NCBI RefSeq assembly: GCF_024802625.1
Contig: NZ_CP103371.1
Coordinates: 496,001 to 560,000, forward strand
DNA length: 64,000 nucleotides
Direction of reading: 5' to 3'
Source of the DNA: Massilia sp. H6
GTDB lineage: Bacteria > Pseudomonadota > Gammaproteobacteria > Burkholderiales > Burkholderiaceae_D
Shown here: positions 19,310 through 28,180 of the stretch, one piece after another
Position numbering within the stretch: the first letter of the stretch is position 1
How the letters are laid out: each line of letters starts with the position of its first letter
The notes under the pieces: generated by a model
Databases searched by the model: none
What the model saw: only the letters and a program-made list of their open reading frames with translations
Told to the model about the DNA's origin: nothing
Made by a program: the position numbers and the translations under genes

Positions 19310-19361
19310 GATATCAGCCTGATATTGCCGGTTTTTTCTCCGGTGGTATCAGGCTGATATC
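19310..19361. repeat. Inverted repeat made of two palindromes, possible terminator/operator
   Basis: GATATCAGCCTGATA (19310-19324) is the exact reverse complement of TATCAGGCTGATATC (19347-19361), with an inner CCGG/CCGG pair and a TTTTTT in the loop. Each arm is itself palindromic (ATATCAG-C-CTGATAT). It can fold as one long hairpin or as two small ones. It follows the oxidoreductase gene, so termination is the simplest role, but the U-tract lies in the loop rather than after the stem. Confidence 0.6.
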
Positions 19362-19434
19362 CGTTCTGGCATGGCGTGTTGTTAGCCAGCCCCGGCTGTT
19401 ACAGAACGTTGCACTCCGGCTCAACGGGCGCGTC

Positions 19435-19440
19435 TATAAT
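19435..19440 (+). promoter_or_regulatory. -10 box of S41 peptidase gene
   Basis: A consensus TATAAT ends only seven bases before the ATG at 19448. If it is used, transcription would begin at or next to the start codon, giving a leaderless or near-leaderless message. No ribosome-binding site is visible before this ATG, which fits. The only TTGCAC candidate -35 is 20 bp away, so the -35 is weak. Confidence 0.45.
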
Positions 19441-19447
19441 CGGTTGC

Positions 19448-21061
19448 ATGACATCGCCATCCGCCCCAGGTCGCGCGACGACCGCCCTCCGCCTGACAGC
19501 CTCCCTGTTTGCTACCGGCGTCGTCCTGCTTGGTTGCGGCGGCGGCGGTGGCGGTAGTTCGCCCGTCAGCGGCACCCGCCCCGACCAGTCAATGCAGCAG
19601 CCGCCGGCCAATCCCACCGTTCCCACCGACCCTATTGCGGCGCCAGGCGCGCCGACGGCGGCCGACCTCGACGCCGGCACGCTGGGCGAGCCGTTCCAGT
19701 ACTGGAACCTGTGCGCGGCGCCGCGCACCGGCCGCGATTTCCAGGGCCAGGCTTTCCCGGACAAGCAGGGCACGCTGCTCGACGAGATGAAGTTCCTGCG
19801 CGCGTGGTCGCACCGCTACTACCTCTGGTACGACGAGATTCCAAACACCTACAAGATGGCCGACTTCGCCACTGCGGTCGACTACTTCAAGGTGCTCAAG
19901 ACCCCCGCCCTGACCGCCTCGGGCCGGGCCAAGGATCGGTATCACTTCACCTATTCGACCGAAGAGTGGGAGAAGATGACGACTGCCGGCCTCGATCTGG
20001 GCTATGGCGTCACGTTCAAGCGCAACACCGGGGCCAATATTCCACGTACCTGGCTGGTCACGCTGGTCGAACCCGGATCGCCGGCCGCCAATGCCGGCGT
20101 GCAGCGCGGCGACATGCTGCTCAGAATCGACGGGATCGATTTCGTCAGCACCGCCGATGCCGATTCGGTCAAGCGTATCAACGCCGCCCTGTTCCCGGAA
20201 GCGGTCGGTACGCCACACCAGTTCAGCTTCCAGCGCGCCGGTGCGGTGTTCGACGTGACCATGACCGCCCTCGAGGTGAGCGTCCAGCCGGTCAAGCACG
20301 CCAAGGTGCTCGAGACCCCGACCGGCAAGGTCGGCTACCTGAGCTTTGAAACCTTCAACGCGGTATCGGAACGCCAGCTGGTGGACACCTTCACCACCTT
20401 CAGCCAGGCGGGGGTGAACGACCTGGTGCTCGACCTGCGCTATAACGGCGGCGGCCTGCTCTACGTTGCCAGCGAGCTGTCGTACATGATCGCCGGACCG
20501 GATGCCACCCGCGGCAAGGTCTTCGAGCGCCCACAGTACAACGACAAGACTGCTCCCCAGCCGGCGATCGATTTCCTGTCGACCGCTTACGGCTTCAAGT
20601 CGCCCAACCCGGTGCGTGCCGGCACGCCGCTGCCCAGCCTGAACCTCAAGCGCGTCACCGTCCTGACTACCTCGGGTAGCTGCTCGGCGAGCGAAGCGGT
20701 GATCAACGGCCTGCGCGGCGCCGACATCGAAGTCAACGTGATCGGCGGCCAGACCTGCGGCAAGCCCTACGGCTTCACGCCGGTGCCGAACTGCGGCACC
20801 ACCTATTTCTCGATCGAATTCAAGGGCGTGAATAACAAGGGCTTTGGCGACTTCCCGGACGGCCTGGCGCCCACCTGCCAGGTAGAAGACGATTTGTCGC
20901 GCCCGATCGGCGACCCGGCCGAAGGGCTGCTGGCCGCGGCGCTGGCTTACCGCCAGAGCGGCACCTGCCCGACCTCCAGCGCCCGTGCCCGCAATGTGCC
21001 GATGGAGATCGTGCGTCCGGCGGTGCAGGAAATCTCGATCTATTCCAGGCCGCGCCAGTAA
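19448..21061 (+). CDS. S41 family peptidase, lipoprotein
   Basis: A 537-residue exported serine protease. The N terminus has a lipoprotein signal ending LFATGVVLLGC with Cys followed by a Gly-rich linker, so membrane anchoring is likely. A PDZ domain (about 200-290, LVEPGSPAANAGVQRGDMLL) precedes the C-terminal-processing-protease domain with VGYLSFETFN, DLRYNGGGLLYVA and the nucleophile region TTSGSCSASEAVINGLR. These are hallmarks of the CtpA/tail-specific protease family, which cuts C termini of envelope proteins. Secreted members with a Pro-rich linker and GGGGGS motif are common in Oxalobacteraceae. Start chosen at ATG 19448 because the signal begins there. Confidence 0.93.
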   Translation: MTSPSAPGRATTALRLTASLFATGVVLLGCGGGGGGSSPVSGTRPDQSMQQPPANPTVPTDPIAAPGAPTAADLDAGTLGEPFQYWNLCAAPRTGRDFQGQAFPDKQGTLLDEMKFLRAWSHRYYLWYDEIPNTYKMADFATAVDYFKVLKTPALTASGRAKDRYHFTYSTEEWEKMTTAGLDLGYGVTFKRNTGANIPRTWLVTLVEPGSPAANAGVQRGDMLLRIDGIDFVSTADADSVKRINAALFPEAVGTPHQFSFQRAGAVFDVTMTALEVSVQPVKHAKVLETPTGKVGYLSFETFNAVSERQLVDTFTTFSQAGVNDLVLDLRYNGGGLLYVASELSYMIAGPDATRGKVFERPQYNDKTAPQPAIDFLSTAYGFKSPNPVRAGTPLPSLNLKRVTVLTTSGSCSASEAVINGLRGADIEVNVIGGQTCGKPYGFTPVPNCGTTYFSIEFKGVNNKGFGDFPDGLAPTCQVEDDLSRPIGDPAEGLLAAALAYRQSGTCPTSSARARNVPMEIVRPAVQEISIYSRPRQ

Positions 21062-21131
21062 CCGTAAGAAGGCAATAAACGGGTCTATAATCTTCGGCTT
21101 TGTCACCTGAACAATTGCTGGAGCTTTTACA

Positions 21132-22892
21132 ATGATCCGTTCTGCCTTACTGCTGGCCCTGCTGGCTGCCGCTCCATTGGCCCAGTCCGCTCCCGACCTG
21201 AGCACCATCGCGGAACGCTCGGGCTTCCAGGCCACCAGCCGCTACGACGAAGTCGTCGCCTTGTGCGGCGCTTTCCAGAAGGCCTATCCGAAGCAGGTCA
21301 GGTGCATGCAATTCGGCCGCACTCCGGAAGGCCGGCCGATGCTGGCGCTGGTCGCCTCCAACAGCGGCGCCTTGAGCGCGCAGCGCGCCAAGCAGCAGGG
21401 CTTGCCGGTCACGCTGATCCAGGGCGGCATCCACGCCGGCGAGATCGACGGCAAGGACGCCGGTTTCCTGGCGCTGCGCGGCGTCCTCGAGAACAAGCTC
21501 GCCAGGGGCGCCCTGGACCGGCAAGTGCTGGTGTTCGTTCCGGTATTTAACGTCGATGGCCATGAGCGCTTCGGCAAATGGAACCGCCCGAACCAGCGCG
21601 GCCCGGTCGAAATGGGCTGGCGCACCACGGCGCAGAACTTCAACCTCAACCGCGACTACGTCAAGGCCGATGCGCCCGAGATGCAGGCGATGCTGGACCT
21701 GGTCAATGCCTGGGATCCGCTGACCTATGTCGACCTGCACGTAACCGACGGCGCCAAGTTCCAGCACGACGTCTCGATCCAGGTCGAGCCGGTGTATTCG
21801 GGCGACCCCGCATTGCGCGCCGCCGGCCTGGCGCTGCGCACCAATGTCATTGCCGACCTGGCGAAACTGGGATCGACGCCCCAGTCCTTCTATATGTCGT
21901 TTGCCAAGACCGACGACCCGCAATCGGGCTTCATCGACGGCGCCTCGGACCCGCGCTTTTCGACCGGTTATTTCCCGCTGCGTAACCGCATGGCGATGCT
22001 GGTCGAGACCCATGCGTGGAAGGATTACCCGACCCGCGTGCGCGTGACCCATAACAGCGTGATCTCGGTGCTGGAGCAGGTGGCCAGGCACGGCAAGCAA
22101 TGGCAACAAGTCGCGCTGGCTGCGGATGCGCGCGCAGTGAAACTGGCCGGCTCGCCGGTAACGCTGACCTACCGTACCACCGACAAGACCCGGATGATCG
22201 ACTTCCAGGGCTATGCCTACACCCGTGCGCCGTCCGAGGTGTCCGGCATTTCGATGACCCGCTACGACGAAACCAGGCCGCAGCTCTGGCGCGTGCCGCT
22301 GCGCGAAGAAGTCGTGCCCGACCTTCAGGTAAACGCCCCGCGCGCCGGCTACATCGTGCCGGCTGCCCATGCCGACATGGTCGCGGCCAAGCTGGCGCTG
22401 CACGGCATCGCCTTCCGCAAGCTCGACAAGGCGCTGGCACAGGCGCCAGTCGAGACCTTCCGCGCCGACAAGGCGAGCTTCGGCGCCACGTCGTTCGAAT
22501 CGCATCAGCGCCTGACGCTCGACGGCGGCTGGAAAGCGGACGCGCGCGCCGTCACGCGCGGTTCGCTGTATGTCCCGGTGGCGCAGCCCAAGGCGCGCCT
22601 GGTGGTGGCGATGCTCGAGCCGCAGGCGCCCGACTCGCTGCTGGCCTGGGGCTTGTTCAACAACGCCTACGAGCGCAAGGAATACATGGAAGAGTACGTG
22701 GCGGAAGATGTCGCGCGCGAGCAGATGGCCGCCGACCCGGCACTGGCGGCGCAATTCAGGCAGCGCATCGAGACCGATCCGGCATTTGCCAGGAATCCGC
22801 ACGCACGGCTGGAATTTTTCGCCAGGCGCCACGCATCGTGGGATGAGCGATTCAATTTGTATCCGGTGATGCGGACCGATGTGGCGCCCTGA
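21132..22892 (+). CDS. Secreted M14-family zinc metallopeptidase
   Basis: A 586-residue protein with a signal peptide (MIRSALLLALLAAAPLAQSA). The carboxypeptidase fold starts with FGRTPEGRPMLALV; the zinc ligands are the His and Glu of GGIHAGEIDGKDAG and the later His of DLHVTDG. RTTAQNFNLNRDYVKADAPE is the substrate-binding Asn-Arg region of the M14 family. The C-terminal 230 residues form an extra domain without recognisable motifs. A TATAAT at 21086 gives a 40-base leader. It follows the S41 protease gene in the same direction, so both may belong to extracellular protein degradation. Confidence 0.92.
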   Translation: MIRSALLLALLAAAPLAQSAPDLSTIAERSGFQATSRYDEVVALCGAFQKAYPKQVRCMQFGRTPEGRPMLALVASNSGALSAQRAKQQGLPVTLIQGGIHAGEIDGKDAGFLALRGVLENKLARGALDRQVLVFVPVFNVDGHERFGKWNRPNQRGPVEMGWRTTAQNFNLNRDYVKADAPEMQAMLDLVNAWDPLTYVDLHVTDGAKFQHDVSIQVEPVYSGDPALRAAGLALRTNVIADLAKLGSTPQSFYMSFAKTDDPQSGFIDGASDPRFSTGYFPLRNRMAMLVETHAWKDYPTRVRVTHNSVISVLEQVARHGKQWQQVALAADARAVKLAGSPVTLTYRTTDKTRMIDFQGYAYTRAPSEVSGISMTRYDETRPQLWRVPLREEVVPDLQVNAPRAGYIVPAAHADMVAAKLALHGIAFRKLDKALAQAPVETFRADKASFGATSFESHQRLTLDGGWKADARAVTRGSLYVPVAQPKARLVVAMLEPQAPDSLLAWGLFNNAYERKEYMEEYVAEDVAREQMAADPALAAQFRQRIETDPAFARNPHARLEFFARRHASWDERFNLYPVMRTDVAP

Positions 22893-22924
22893 CGCAGGCA
22901 GGCCGACGCACCATCAGGGCTAGA

Positions 22925-23431
22925 TCACGGTGACGGCGTCGTAAACAAGACCGTGTTGACCGCACCGCCCACCGTCGGCGTGAGCTGATACAGGCGATCG
23001 TACTCGTTGTCCCCGATATCGGCCCCCGGCGCGCCGCCGAACAGGCGCACCAGTTCCGGCAGCGTATTGGAATGCCCCACCACCAGCACCGCGCCGCGCA
23101 TGGCCTTGACCTTTTCTACCAGGGCCTTGGGCTGCTTCGGATCGTAGAGCTGCACCGCCAGCCCGGTTTTCTGCGCCAGCGGCTCGGCGCTCTGGCGCGT
23201 GCGCTGGGTTGCCGTGCTGAAGATGCCGGTAATGCCGGTGCGGTGCAGCAGCGTGGCGATGTGCTGCACGCGTGCCCGGCCTTGCGGGCTCAGGTCAGGA
23301 TCGCCATGCTCGCTCATCTTTTCGCCATGGCGCACCAGGTAGATGGCGCTGGGCTCGGCCATCGCGGCCACTGGGGCGAGCAGGGCCAAGCCCAGTGACA
23401 GGTGGCGCAACAGGCGCGAAGGCAGTCTCAT
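22925..23431 (-). CDS. Periplasmic histidine phosphatase family protein
   Basis: A 168-residue protein with a signal peptide (LGLALLAPVAAMAEP). The catalytic motif YLVRHGEK is directly after cleavage, and the second histidine is in VLVVGHSNTLPELVRLFG, as in the phosphoglycerate mutase-like superfamily (SixA-type size). Exported single-domain members have unknown substrates. It converges with the M14 gene and is co-directional with ttcA, 77 bp away. Confidence 0.9.
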   Translation of the reverse strand: MRLPSRLLRHLSLGLALLAPVAAMAEPSAIYLVRHGEKMSEHGDPDLSPQGRARVQHIATLLHRTGITGIFSTATQRTRQSAEPLAQKTGLAVQLYDPKQPKALVEKVKAMRGAVLVVGHSNTLPELVRLFGGAPGADIGDNEYDRLYQLTPTVGGAVNTVLFTTPSP

Positions 23432-23508
23432 TGGATTCCTCTAGAAAGTGACCGGGACGAAAACAAGCCGGGGGCATGCCTTTTTACTACCGCTTCGCGC
23501 CTGCGCGC

Positions 23509-24435
23509 TTACAACCGGGTCAGCGAAATCGTGTTCGCCACCGGCGTCGAACACGGCTCTTCGTCGAAGGCGATATCGCCCAGCGGATTGGGCAGGCCAT
23601 CGGTCTTCAAATCGACGAAGCCGAACAGGTCGCGGTCTTGCAGGTGCGAAGGCACCACGGTCGACAGCGACGAGAAGATGTTGTCCACGCGTCCCGGGTG
23701 GGTCTTTTCCCAGCCGCGCAGCATCGCCTTGATTTGCTTGCGCTGCAGGTTTTCCTGCGAGCCGCACAGGTCGCATGGAATGATCGGGAAACCCTTCACT
23801 TCGGCATAGCGCTCGGTATCGGCTTCTTTCACGTAGGCCAGCGGGCGGATCACCATGTGCTTGCCGTCGTCCGAGACCAGCTTGGCCGGCATGCCTTTCA
23901 GCTTTCCGCCGAAGAACATGTTCAAGAAGAAGGTTTCGAGGATGTCGTCGCGATGGTGGCCGAGGGCGATCTTGTTGCAACCGAGCTCGTCGGCCACACG
24001 GTACAGGATGCCGCGCCGTAGCCTGGAGCACAGCGAGCAGGTGGTCTTGCCTTCCGGGATCAGGCGCTTGACGATGCTGTAGGTATCCTGGTTTTCGATG
24101 TGGTAGTCCACGCCCAGCTTGTCGAGGTAGGCCGGCAGGATATCGGCCGGGAAATTCGGCTGCTTCTGGTCGAGGTTGACCGCGACGATATCGAAATGGA
24201 TCGGCGCACGCTCGCGCAGGGTCAGCAAAATGTCGAGCAGCGCGTAGCTGTCCTTGCCGCCCGACAGGCAAACCATCACCTTGTCGCCGTCTTCGATCAT
24301 GTTGAAGTCGCCGATCGCCTGGCCCACCAGGCGGCACAGGCGCTTGTGCAGCTTGTTGTTCTCGTGCGCAATTTTCTCCATCGTCTTTGCGCTGGCGACG
24401 CCGGCGCCCATCTGGTCGAGGTCTGCTTCGCTCAT
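23509..24435 (-). CDS. ttcA: tRNA 2-thiocytidine(32) synthetase
   Basis: A 308-residue ATP-dependent tRNA thiolase that makes s2C32. The PP-loop is [19 protein letters not shown]. Two CxxC pairs, in [11 protein letters not shown] and IPCDLCGSQ, match the iron-sulphur cluster site of TtcA. C-terminal variable region contains [16 protein letters not shown], conserved in the family. ATG 24435 is chosen because GGAAGC lies upstream and the ATG overlaps the TGA of folB by 4 bp, indicating translational coupling with the folate gene. Confidence 0.96.
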   Translation of the reverse strand: MSEADLDQMGAGVASAKTMEKIAHENNKLHKRLCRLVGQAIGDFNMIEDGDKVMVCLSGGKDSYALLDILLTLRERAPIHFDIVAVNLDQKQPNFPADILPAYLDKLGVDYHIENQDTYSIVKRLIPEGKTTCSLCSRLRRGILYRVADELGCNKIALGHHRDDILETFFLNMFFGGKLKGMPAKLVSDDGKHMVIRPLAYVKEADTERYAEVKGFPIIPCDLCGSQENLQRKQIKAMLRGWEKTHPGRVDNIFSSLSTVVPSHLQDRDLFGFVDLKTDGLPNPLGDIAFDEEPCSTPVANTISLTRL

Positions 24436-24833
24436 GCTGCTTCCTTTACCTGGAACACTTCGCAGCCCACGCCTTCGCAGTCTGGATACACGTCCGGTTT
24501 CATCGTCGAGACGCGCGCACCGCGCACGCGCGGATGGGTCAGCATGGCCTTGACCACGTCGTCGCACAGGGTTTCCTGCAGGTGGATATGCCCCTTCGCG
24601 ATGCGTTTCGCAATCGTGTCGCGCATGAAATCGTAGTCGACTACTTCCGACAGCAAGTCGGCCTTGGGGGTCGACTGGTCGAGCGGAATGTACAGGTCAA
24701 TATTGATCAAGACGCGCTGTTCCGCCTTCTTTTCGAAGTCATGCACGCCAATGTTGATCATCACTTCGTAATTGCGCAAAAATAGCCGGCGGCAATCGCG
24801 CAAGCTCGGGTGGGTCAGGGCGGACAGCATCAT
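24432..24833 (-). CDS. folB: Dihydroneopterin aldolase
   Basis: A 133-residue enzyme of folate synthesis that converts 7,8-dihydroneopterin to 6-hydroxymethyl-dihydropterin and glycolaldehyde. It has [20 protein letters not shown], the GxxxxE-x-Q-x-hydrophobic start of FolB, and [14 protein letters not shown] in the middle; the usual catalytic lysine region is near the C terminus ([19 protein letters not shown]), matching the longer proteobacterial form. Length is normal. It lies between a pteridine-reductase-like gene and ttcA, in one minus-strand operon (13-bp gap to the former, 4-bp overlap with the latter). Confidence 0.92.
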   Translation of the reverse strand: MMLSALTHPSLRDCRRLFLRNYEVMINIGVHDFEKKAEQRVLINIDLYIPLDQSTPKADLLSEVVDYDFMRDTIAKRIAKGHIHLQETLCDDVVKAMLTHPRVRGARVSTMKPDVYPDCEGVGCEVFQVKEAA

Positions 24834-24846
24834 AAAGCCTTTGTTA

Positions 24847-25644
24847 TCAATGATTGTTTGGTTCGGTCAGGAACATCACGTCGCGCTGCGACGCTACCAG
24901 ATGTTGGCCGCCGTCGACCAGCAAGGTGGTGCCGGTCAGGGCGCGCGCGCCGGCGGCATACACGACGGCCTCAGCAATGTCCTGCGGGGTCGAGGACCGC
25001 CCCAGCGGGGTCTGCCGGTGCGCCTGCGCAAAGCCCGTTTCGGTCTGGTCGCCCGACACCATCGTGATGCCGGGCGCCACGCCGACCACGCGCACCGATG
25101 GGGCCAGCGCCTGCGCCAGCATCGTGGTGGCCGCCTGCAGTGCCGCTTTCGACAGCGTGTAAGACAGAAAATCCGGGTTGAGATTGTACAGTTTCTGGTC
25201 CAGCAGGTTGACGACAACCGCCTGGCTGCCGGCGGGGGTTGCCGCGTGCAGGGCCTGCGCCAGCAGCAGCGGCGCAGCGACATTCGCGCTCATGTGCGTG
25301 GCCAGCAAGGCTGGCGAAAAGCCGGTGGCACTGTCGTATTCAAACAACGAAGCGTTGTTGACCACGCAAGTGATTGCGCCCAGTTCCGTGGCCACCTGCC
25401 CTGGCAGGGCGCGCACCGCCGCTTCATCGAGCAGGTCGCACTGGAACAGCGCGGCGCGCCGGCCCAGGGCGCGGATCGCCTCCATGGTCTCGCCGGCGTC
25501 GGCTTTTGAGTGACGGTAATGAACGGCCACGTCCCAGCCGGCCGCGGCCAGGCCGAGCGCGATCGCGCGGCCCAGTCGGCGACCGGCGCCGGTCACGAGC
25601 GCGACCTTGGGCGAAGAAGTGGGAACAGACTGCATCATCGTCAC
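24847..25644 (-). CDS. SDR family oxidoreductase, pteridine-reductase/FolM-like
   Basis: A 265-residue short-chain dehydrogenase. The cofactor loop VTGAGRRLGRAIALGLA has the T-G-x-x-R-R-x-G variant seen in pteridine reductases and FolM rather than the usual TGxxxGIG. The catalytic YTLSKAAL and APGITMVSGDQTET follow. Position directly upstream of folB supports a role in reducing pterins (dihydrofolate or dihydromonapterin). The substrate itself is inferred from the motif and context. Confidence 0.85.
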   Translation of the reverse strand: MTMMQSVPTSSPKVALVTGAGRRLGRAIALGLAAAGWDVAVHYRHSKADAGETMEAIRALGRRAALFQCDLLDEAAVRALPGQVATELGAITCVVNNASLFEYDSATGFSPALLATHMSANVAAPLLLAQALHAATPAGSQAVVVNLLDQKLYNLNPDFLSYTLSKAALQAATTMLAQALAPSVRVVGVAPGITMVSGDQTETGFAQAHRQTPLGRSSTPQDIAEAVVYAAGARALTGTTLLVDGGQHLVASQRDVMFLTEPNNH

Positions 25645-25755
25645 ACCTGTACAGGGCTTACATGGTTGGTAGGGGCGTGGTGGCTGAAAATGGTGGCTAA
25701 TTATCAGGGATAATCAAACAGGGAAAATCAAGCAACAATTAGCTACAATGCGCGC

Positions 25756-26904
25756 ATGTCCCTGCCCGCACCCGCCCCCGACGCACTCGCAGCGTCCCAG
25801 TCCCTGCAACAACGCATCGCCGACGAGATCGAACAACTCGGGGGGGCGATGGCGTTTTCACGGTTCATGGAACTGGCGCTGTATGCGCCCGAACTCGGCT
25901 ACTACAGCGGCGGCGCCTCCAAGCTCGGCGCGAGCGGCGACTTCACGACCGCGCCCGAGATCTCGCCCCTGTTCGGCGCGGCACTGGCGCGCGCGGCAGC
26001 CGCTATTATCGCCCAAAGCGCGCCCGACATCATCGAATTTGGCGCCGGCACCGGCAAGCTGGCGCGCGACGTCCTTGGCGCGCTCGAACGCATGGGGGTG
26101 GCGGTCAATTCGTACACCATCATCGAACTTTCCGGCGAATTACGCGCACGCCAGCAAGAAGCCCTGAAAGACTTGCCGCAGGTGCGCTGGATCGACGGGT
26201 TCCCGGACAGCTTCAGCGGCGTGGTGCTGGCCAACGAAGTGCTCGACGCCATGCCGGTTGAGCTGGTGATTCGCAAGGATGGCGCCTGGCAGCGCCAGAT
26301 GGTGACGGTGGAGCAGGGCGAATTCGCGTTCGTGCAGCAGCCGCTGCCCGGGCCGCTGGCGCAGCAGCTGGTGCGCCAGATCCCCGGCGCCGAGCAGCTG
26401 CCTGAAGGCTATCTCACCGAAATCCATCCGGTGGCCGAAGGCTTCATGGCCTCGCTGGCTGGCATGATGAAGCACGGCCGCGGCGCCGCCATCCTGATTG
26501 ACTACGGCTTCCCGGCGCGCGAGTACTACGTCGACCAGCGCACGGGCGGCACCCTGATGTGCCATTACCGCCACCATGCCCATCCGGCGCCGTTCTACCT
26601 GCCCGGCCTGCAGGACATCACCGCCCACGTCGACTTTACGGCAATGGCGCTGGCGGCCCAGGATGCCGGGCTGGCGGTGCTGGCCTACATGAACCAGGCC
26701 TCGTTCCTGCTCGCCTGCGGCATCGGCGAGCTGCTGCTCGAGACCGATCCAGAAGATGCGCTGCGCTACCTGCCGCAAGCCAGGGCAGTGCAGAAACTGG
26801 TGTCGCCCGCCGAGATGGGCGAGCTGTTCAAGGTGCTGGTGGTGGGGCAGGGCGTGGAGTTGCCGGAGCCGGTCGTGCGGGCCGATCGCACCCACCGTCT
26901 TTAG
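25756..26904 (+). CDS. MidA/NDUFAF7-like SAM-dependent methyltransferase
   Basis: A 382-residue protein of the DUF185 family. It has FMELALYAPELGYYSGG and the long conserved GDFTTAPEISPLFGAALA, the SAM loop IIEFGAGTGKLARDVL, and FSGVVLANEVLDAMPVELV, followed by YGFPAREYYVDQRTGGTLM. The eukaryotic counterpart methylates an arginine of complex I subunit NDUFS2; the bacterial role is not well established. ATG 25756 is 111 bp from the divergent SDR start; the spacer carries GCTAATT/AATTAGC inverted arms. Confidence 0.92.
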   Translation: MSLPAPAPDALAASQSLQQRIADEIEQLGGAMAFSRFMELALYAPELGYYSGGASKLGASGDFTTAPEISPLFGAALARAAAAIIAQSAPDIIEFGAGTGKLARDVLGALERMGVAVNSYTIIELSGELRARQQEALKDLPQVRWIDGFPDSFSGVVLANEVLDAMPVELVIRKDGAWQRQMVTVEQGEFAFVQQPLPGPLAQQLVRQIPGAEQLPEGYLTEIHPVAEGFMASLAGMMKHGRGAAILIDYGFPAREYYVDQRTGGTLMCHYRHHAHPAPFYLPGLQDITAHVDFTAMALAAQDAGLAVLAYMNQASFLLACGIGELLLETDPEDALRYLPQARAVQKLVSPAEMGELFKVLVVGQGVELPEPVVRADRTHRL

Positions 26905-27028
26905 AATTTTCGAAATCTTGCGCTCTGGACACAAATCCGGCTAAGCTGTACCTCCCTGCGCCGGGGCCGGCAAACCGACAGGCTCCACCCCCTAGATCGA
27001 CCGCATAACAGCAGGCAACCGAGACACC

Positions 27029-28021
27029 ATGGCCAAGATCCACACCCACTACGATAACCTGAAGGTCGCGCGCGGCGCGCCGGGCGAAGTCGTGCGTGCG
27101 GCGTACAAGGCCCTTAGCCAGAAATACCATCCCGACAAAAATCCAGGCGACGAAAAGGCCGCCCGCATCATGGCGATCGTCAATACCGCCTACAACACCC
27201 TGTCCGACCCGGTGCGCCGCAAGGAACACGACGAATGGATTGCGTCCGAAGAATGGGAAGTCGAATGGCTGGAAAGCACCGGCACCGAGGAGGGGAGCGG
27301 CCGGACCCGTCCGGACAGCTGGGAGCCTGGGTTGCCGCCAGCGCGTGCGCGCGTGCGCCTGCTGCGCGATCCGCGCTGGTGGCTGGGTTTGAGCACCTGT
27401 TTCGTGGCCGGCGCCGCTGCGACCTGGCTGCTGATGGACACCCCGCGCGCGCAGTTGCCGGCGGCATTGGCCTGGGCCGGCAAGGCCGAGCCAGTGGTGA
27501 TCGAGCGCCGCGTGCGTCCCGAAAGCCCCAGCCGTGCCGACCGTCCCGACGAGCTCGGCGTGGATGCCAGCAGCGGAAACTGGGCGCGCAGCCCAAGCGG
27601 CGAGGGCAAGGCGCCCGCGCCCGAGATCAAGGTGCTGGCCGTGACCGAGCTGGTGGTACCGGCCCGTGCCCCCGATTGCAGCACCGACCTGCACACCATG
27701 ACTGCCCCCAGCGGCGATCCCTGGCCGGCCGAGTCCGGCTACCTGCCGGGCTACCCTTACGGTAACGGCGGCAGCGAGATGCAGGTGGTGGTCGACAACA
27801 GCGCGAATGCCTCGCCGATCTTCGTCAAGCTGTACGACCTCGAGCGCCGCGCGAACGTGCGCCATGCCTTCGTGCAGCCGCGCGCGAGCTTTGCGATCGA
27901 CAAGCTCACGGCCGGCAAGTACGAGGTGCGTTACCAGAACATCATCATTGGCGGCGCCGCATCCGACTGCGCCGACGGCAGCCGCACGCCGCTGCGCCAG
28001 GCGGCCGCTTTCGCGCCCTGA
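27029..28021 (+). CDS. J-domain protein with one membrane helix
   Basis: A 330-residue protein. An N-terminal J domain (residues about 5-70) has the HPD signature in QKYHPDKNPGDEKAA that stimulates DnaK ATPase. A linker rich in Glu, Trp and Pro leads to a single membrane helix (WWLGLSTCFVAGAAATWLL, about residues 114-132), so the J domain faces the cytosol. The C-terminal region (about 230-330) ends with a compact domain containing KLTAGKYEVRYQNIIIGGAA, reminiscent of a small beta-sandwich, of unknown role. Such membrane J proteins are common in Oxalobacteraceae but not characterised. Confidence 0.88.
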   Translation: MAKIHTHYDNLKVARGAPGEVVRAAYKALSQKYHPDKNPGDEKAARIMAIVNTAYNTLSDPVRRKEHDEWIASEEWEVEWLESTGTEEGSGRTRPDSWEPGLPPARARVRLLRDPRWWLGLSTCFVAGAAATWLLMDTPRAQLPAALAWAGKAEPVVIERRVRPESPSRADRPDELGVDASSGNWARSPSGEGKAPAPEIKVLAVTELVVPARAPDCSTDLHTMTAPSGDPWPAESGYLPGYPYGNGGSEMQVVVDNSANASPIFVKLYDLERRANVRHAFVQPRASFAIDKLTAGKYEVRYQNIIIGGAASDCADGSRTPLRQAAAFAP

Positions 28022-28050
28022 GCGGGAGCTGTCTCTTTTTCCACGCATCC

Positions 28051-28075
28051 GGCACCGGCTTTGACCGGTGTCTTT
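28051..28075 (+). terminator. Weak terminator after the J-domain gene
   Basis: CACCGG, CTTTGA loop, CCGGTG, then TCTTT. Six GC-rich pairs and a short, interrupted T-run, 30 bp after the stop. Confidence 0.45.
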
Positions 28076-28180
28076 ACCCAATTTAGCTACTTAGTTCCTC
28101 TGCCGTAATATACTGACCCGTGCAGCAAGCTTATGCACCGGCTGCGTCACGTCCCACGCAGGCCAACGGAAAAACCTGGA

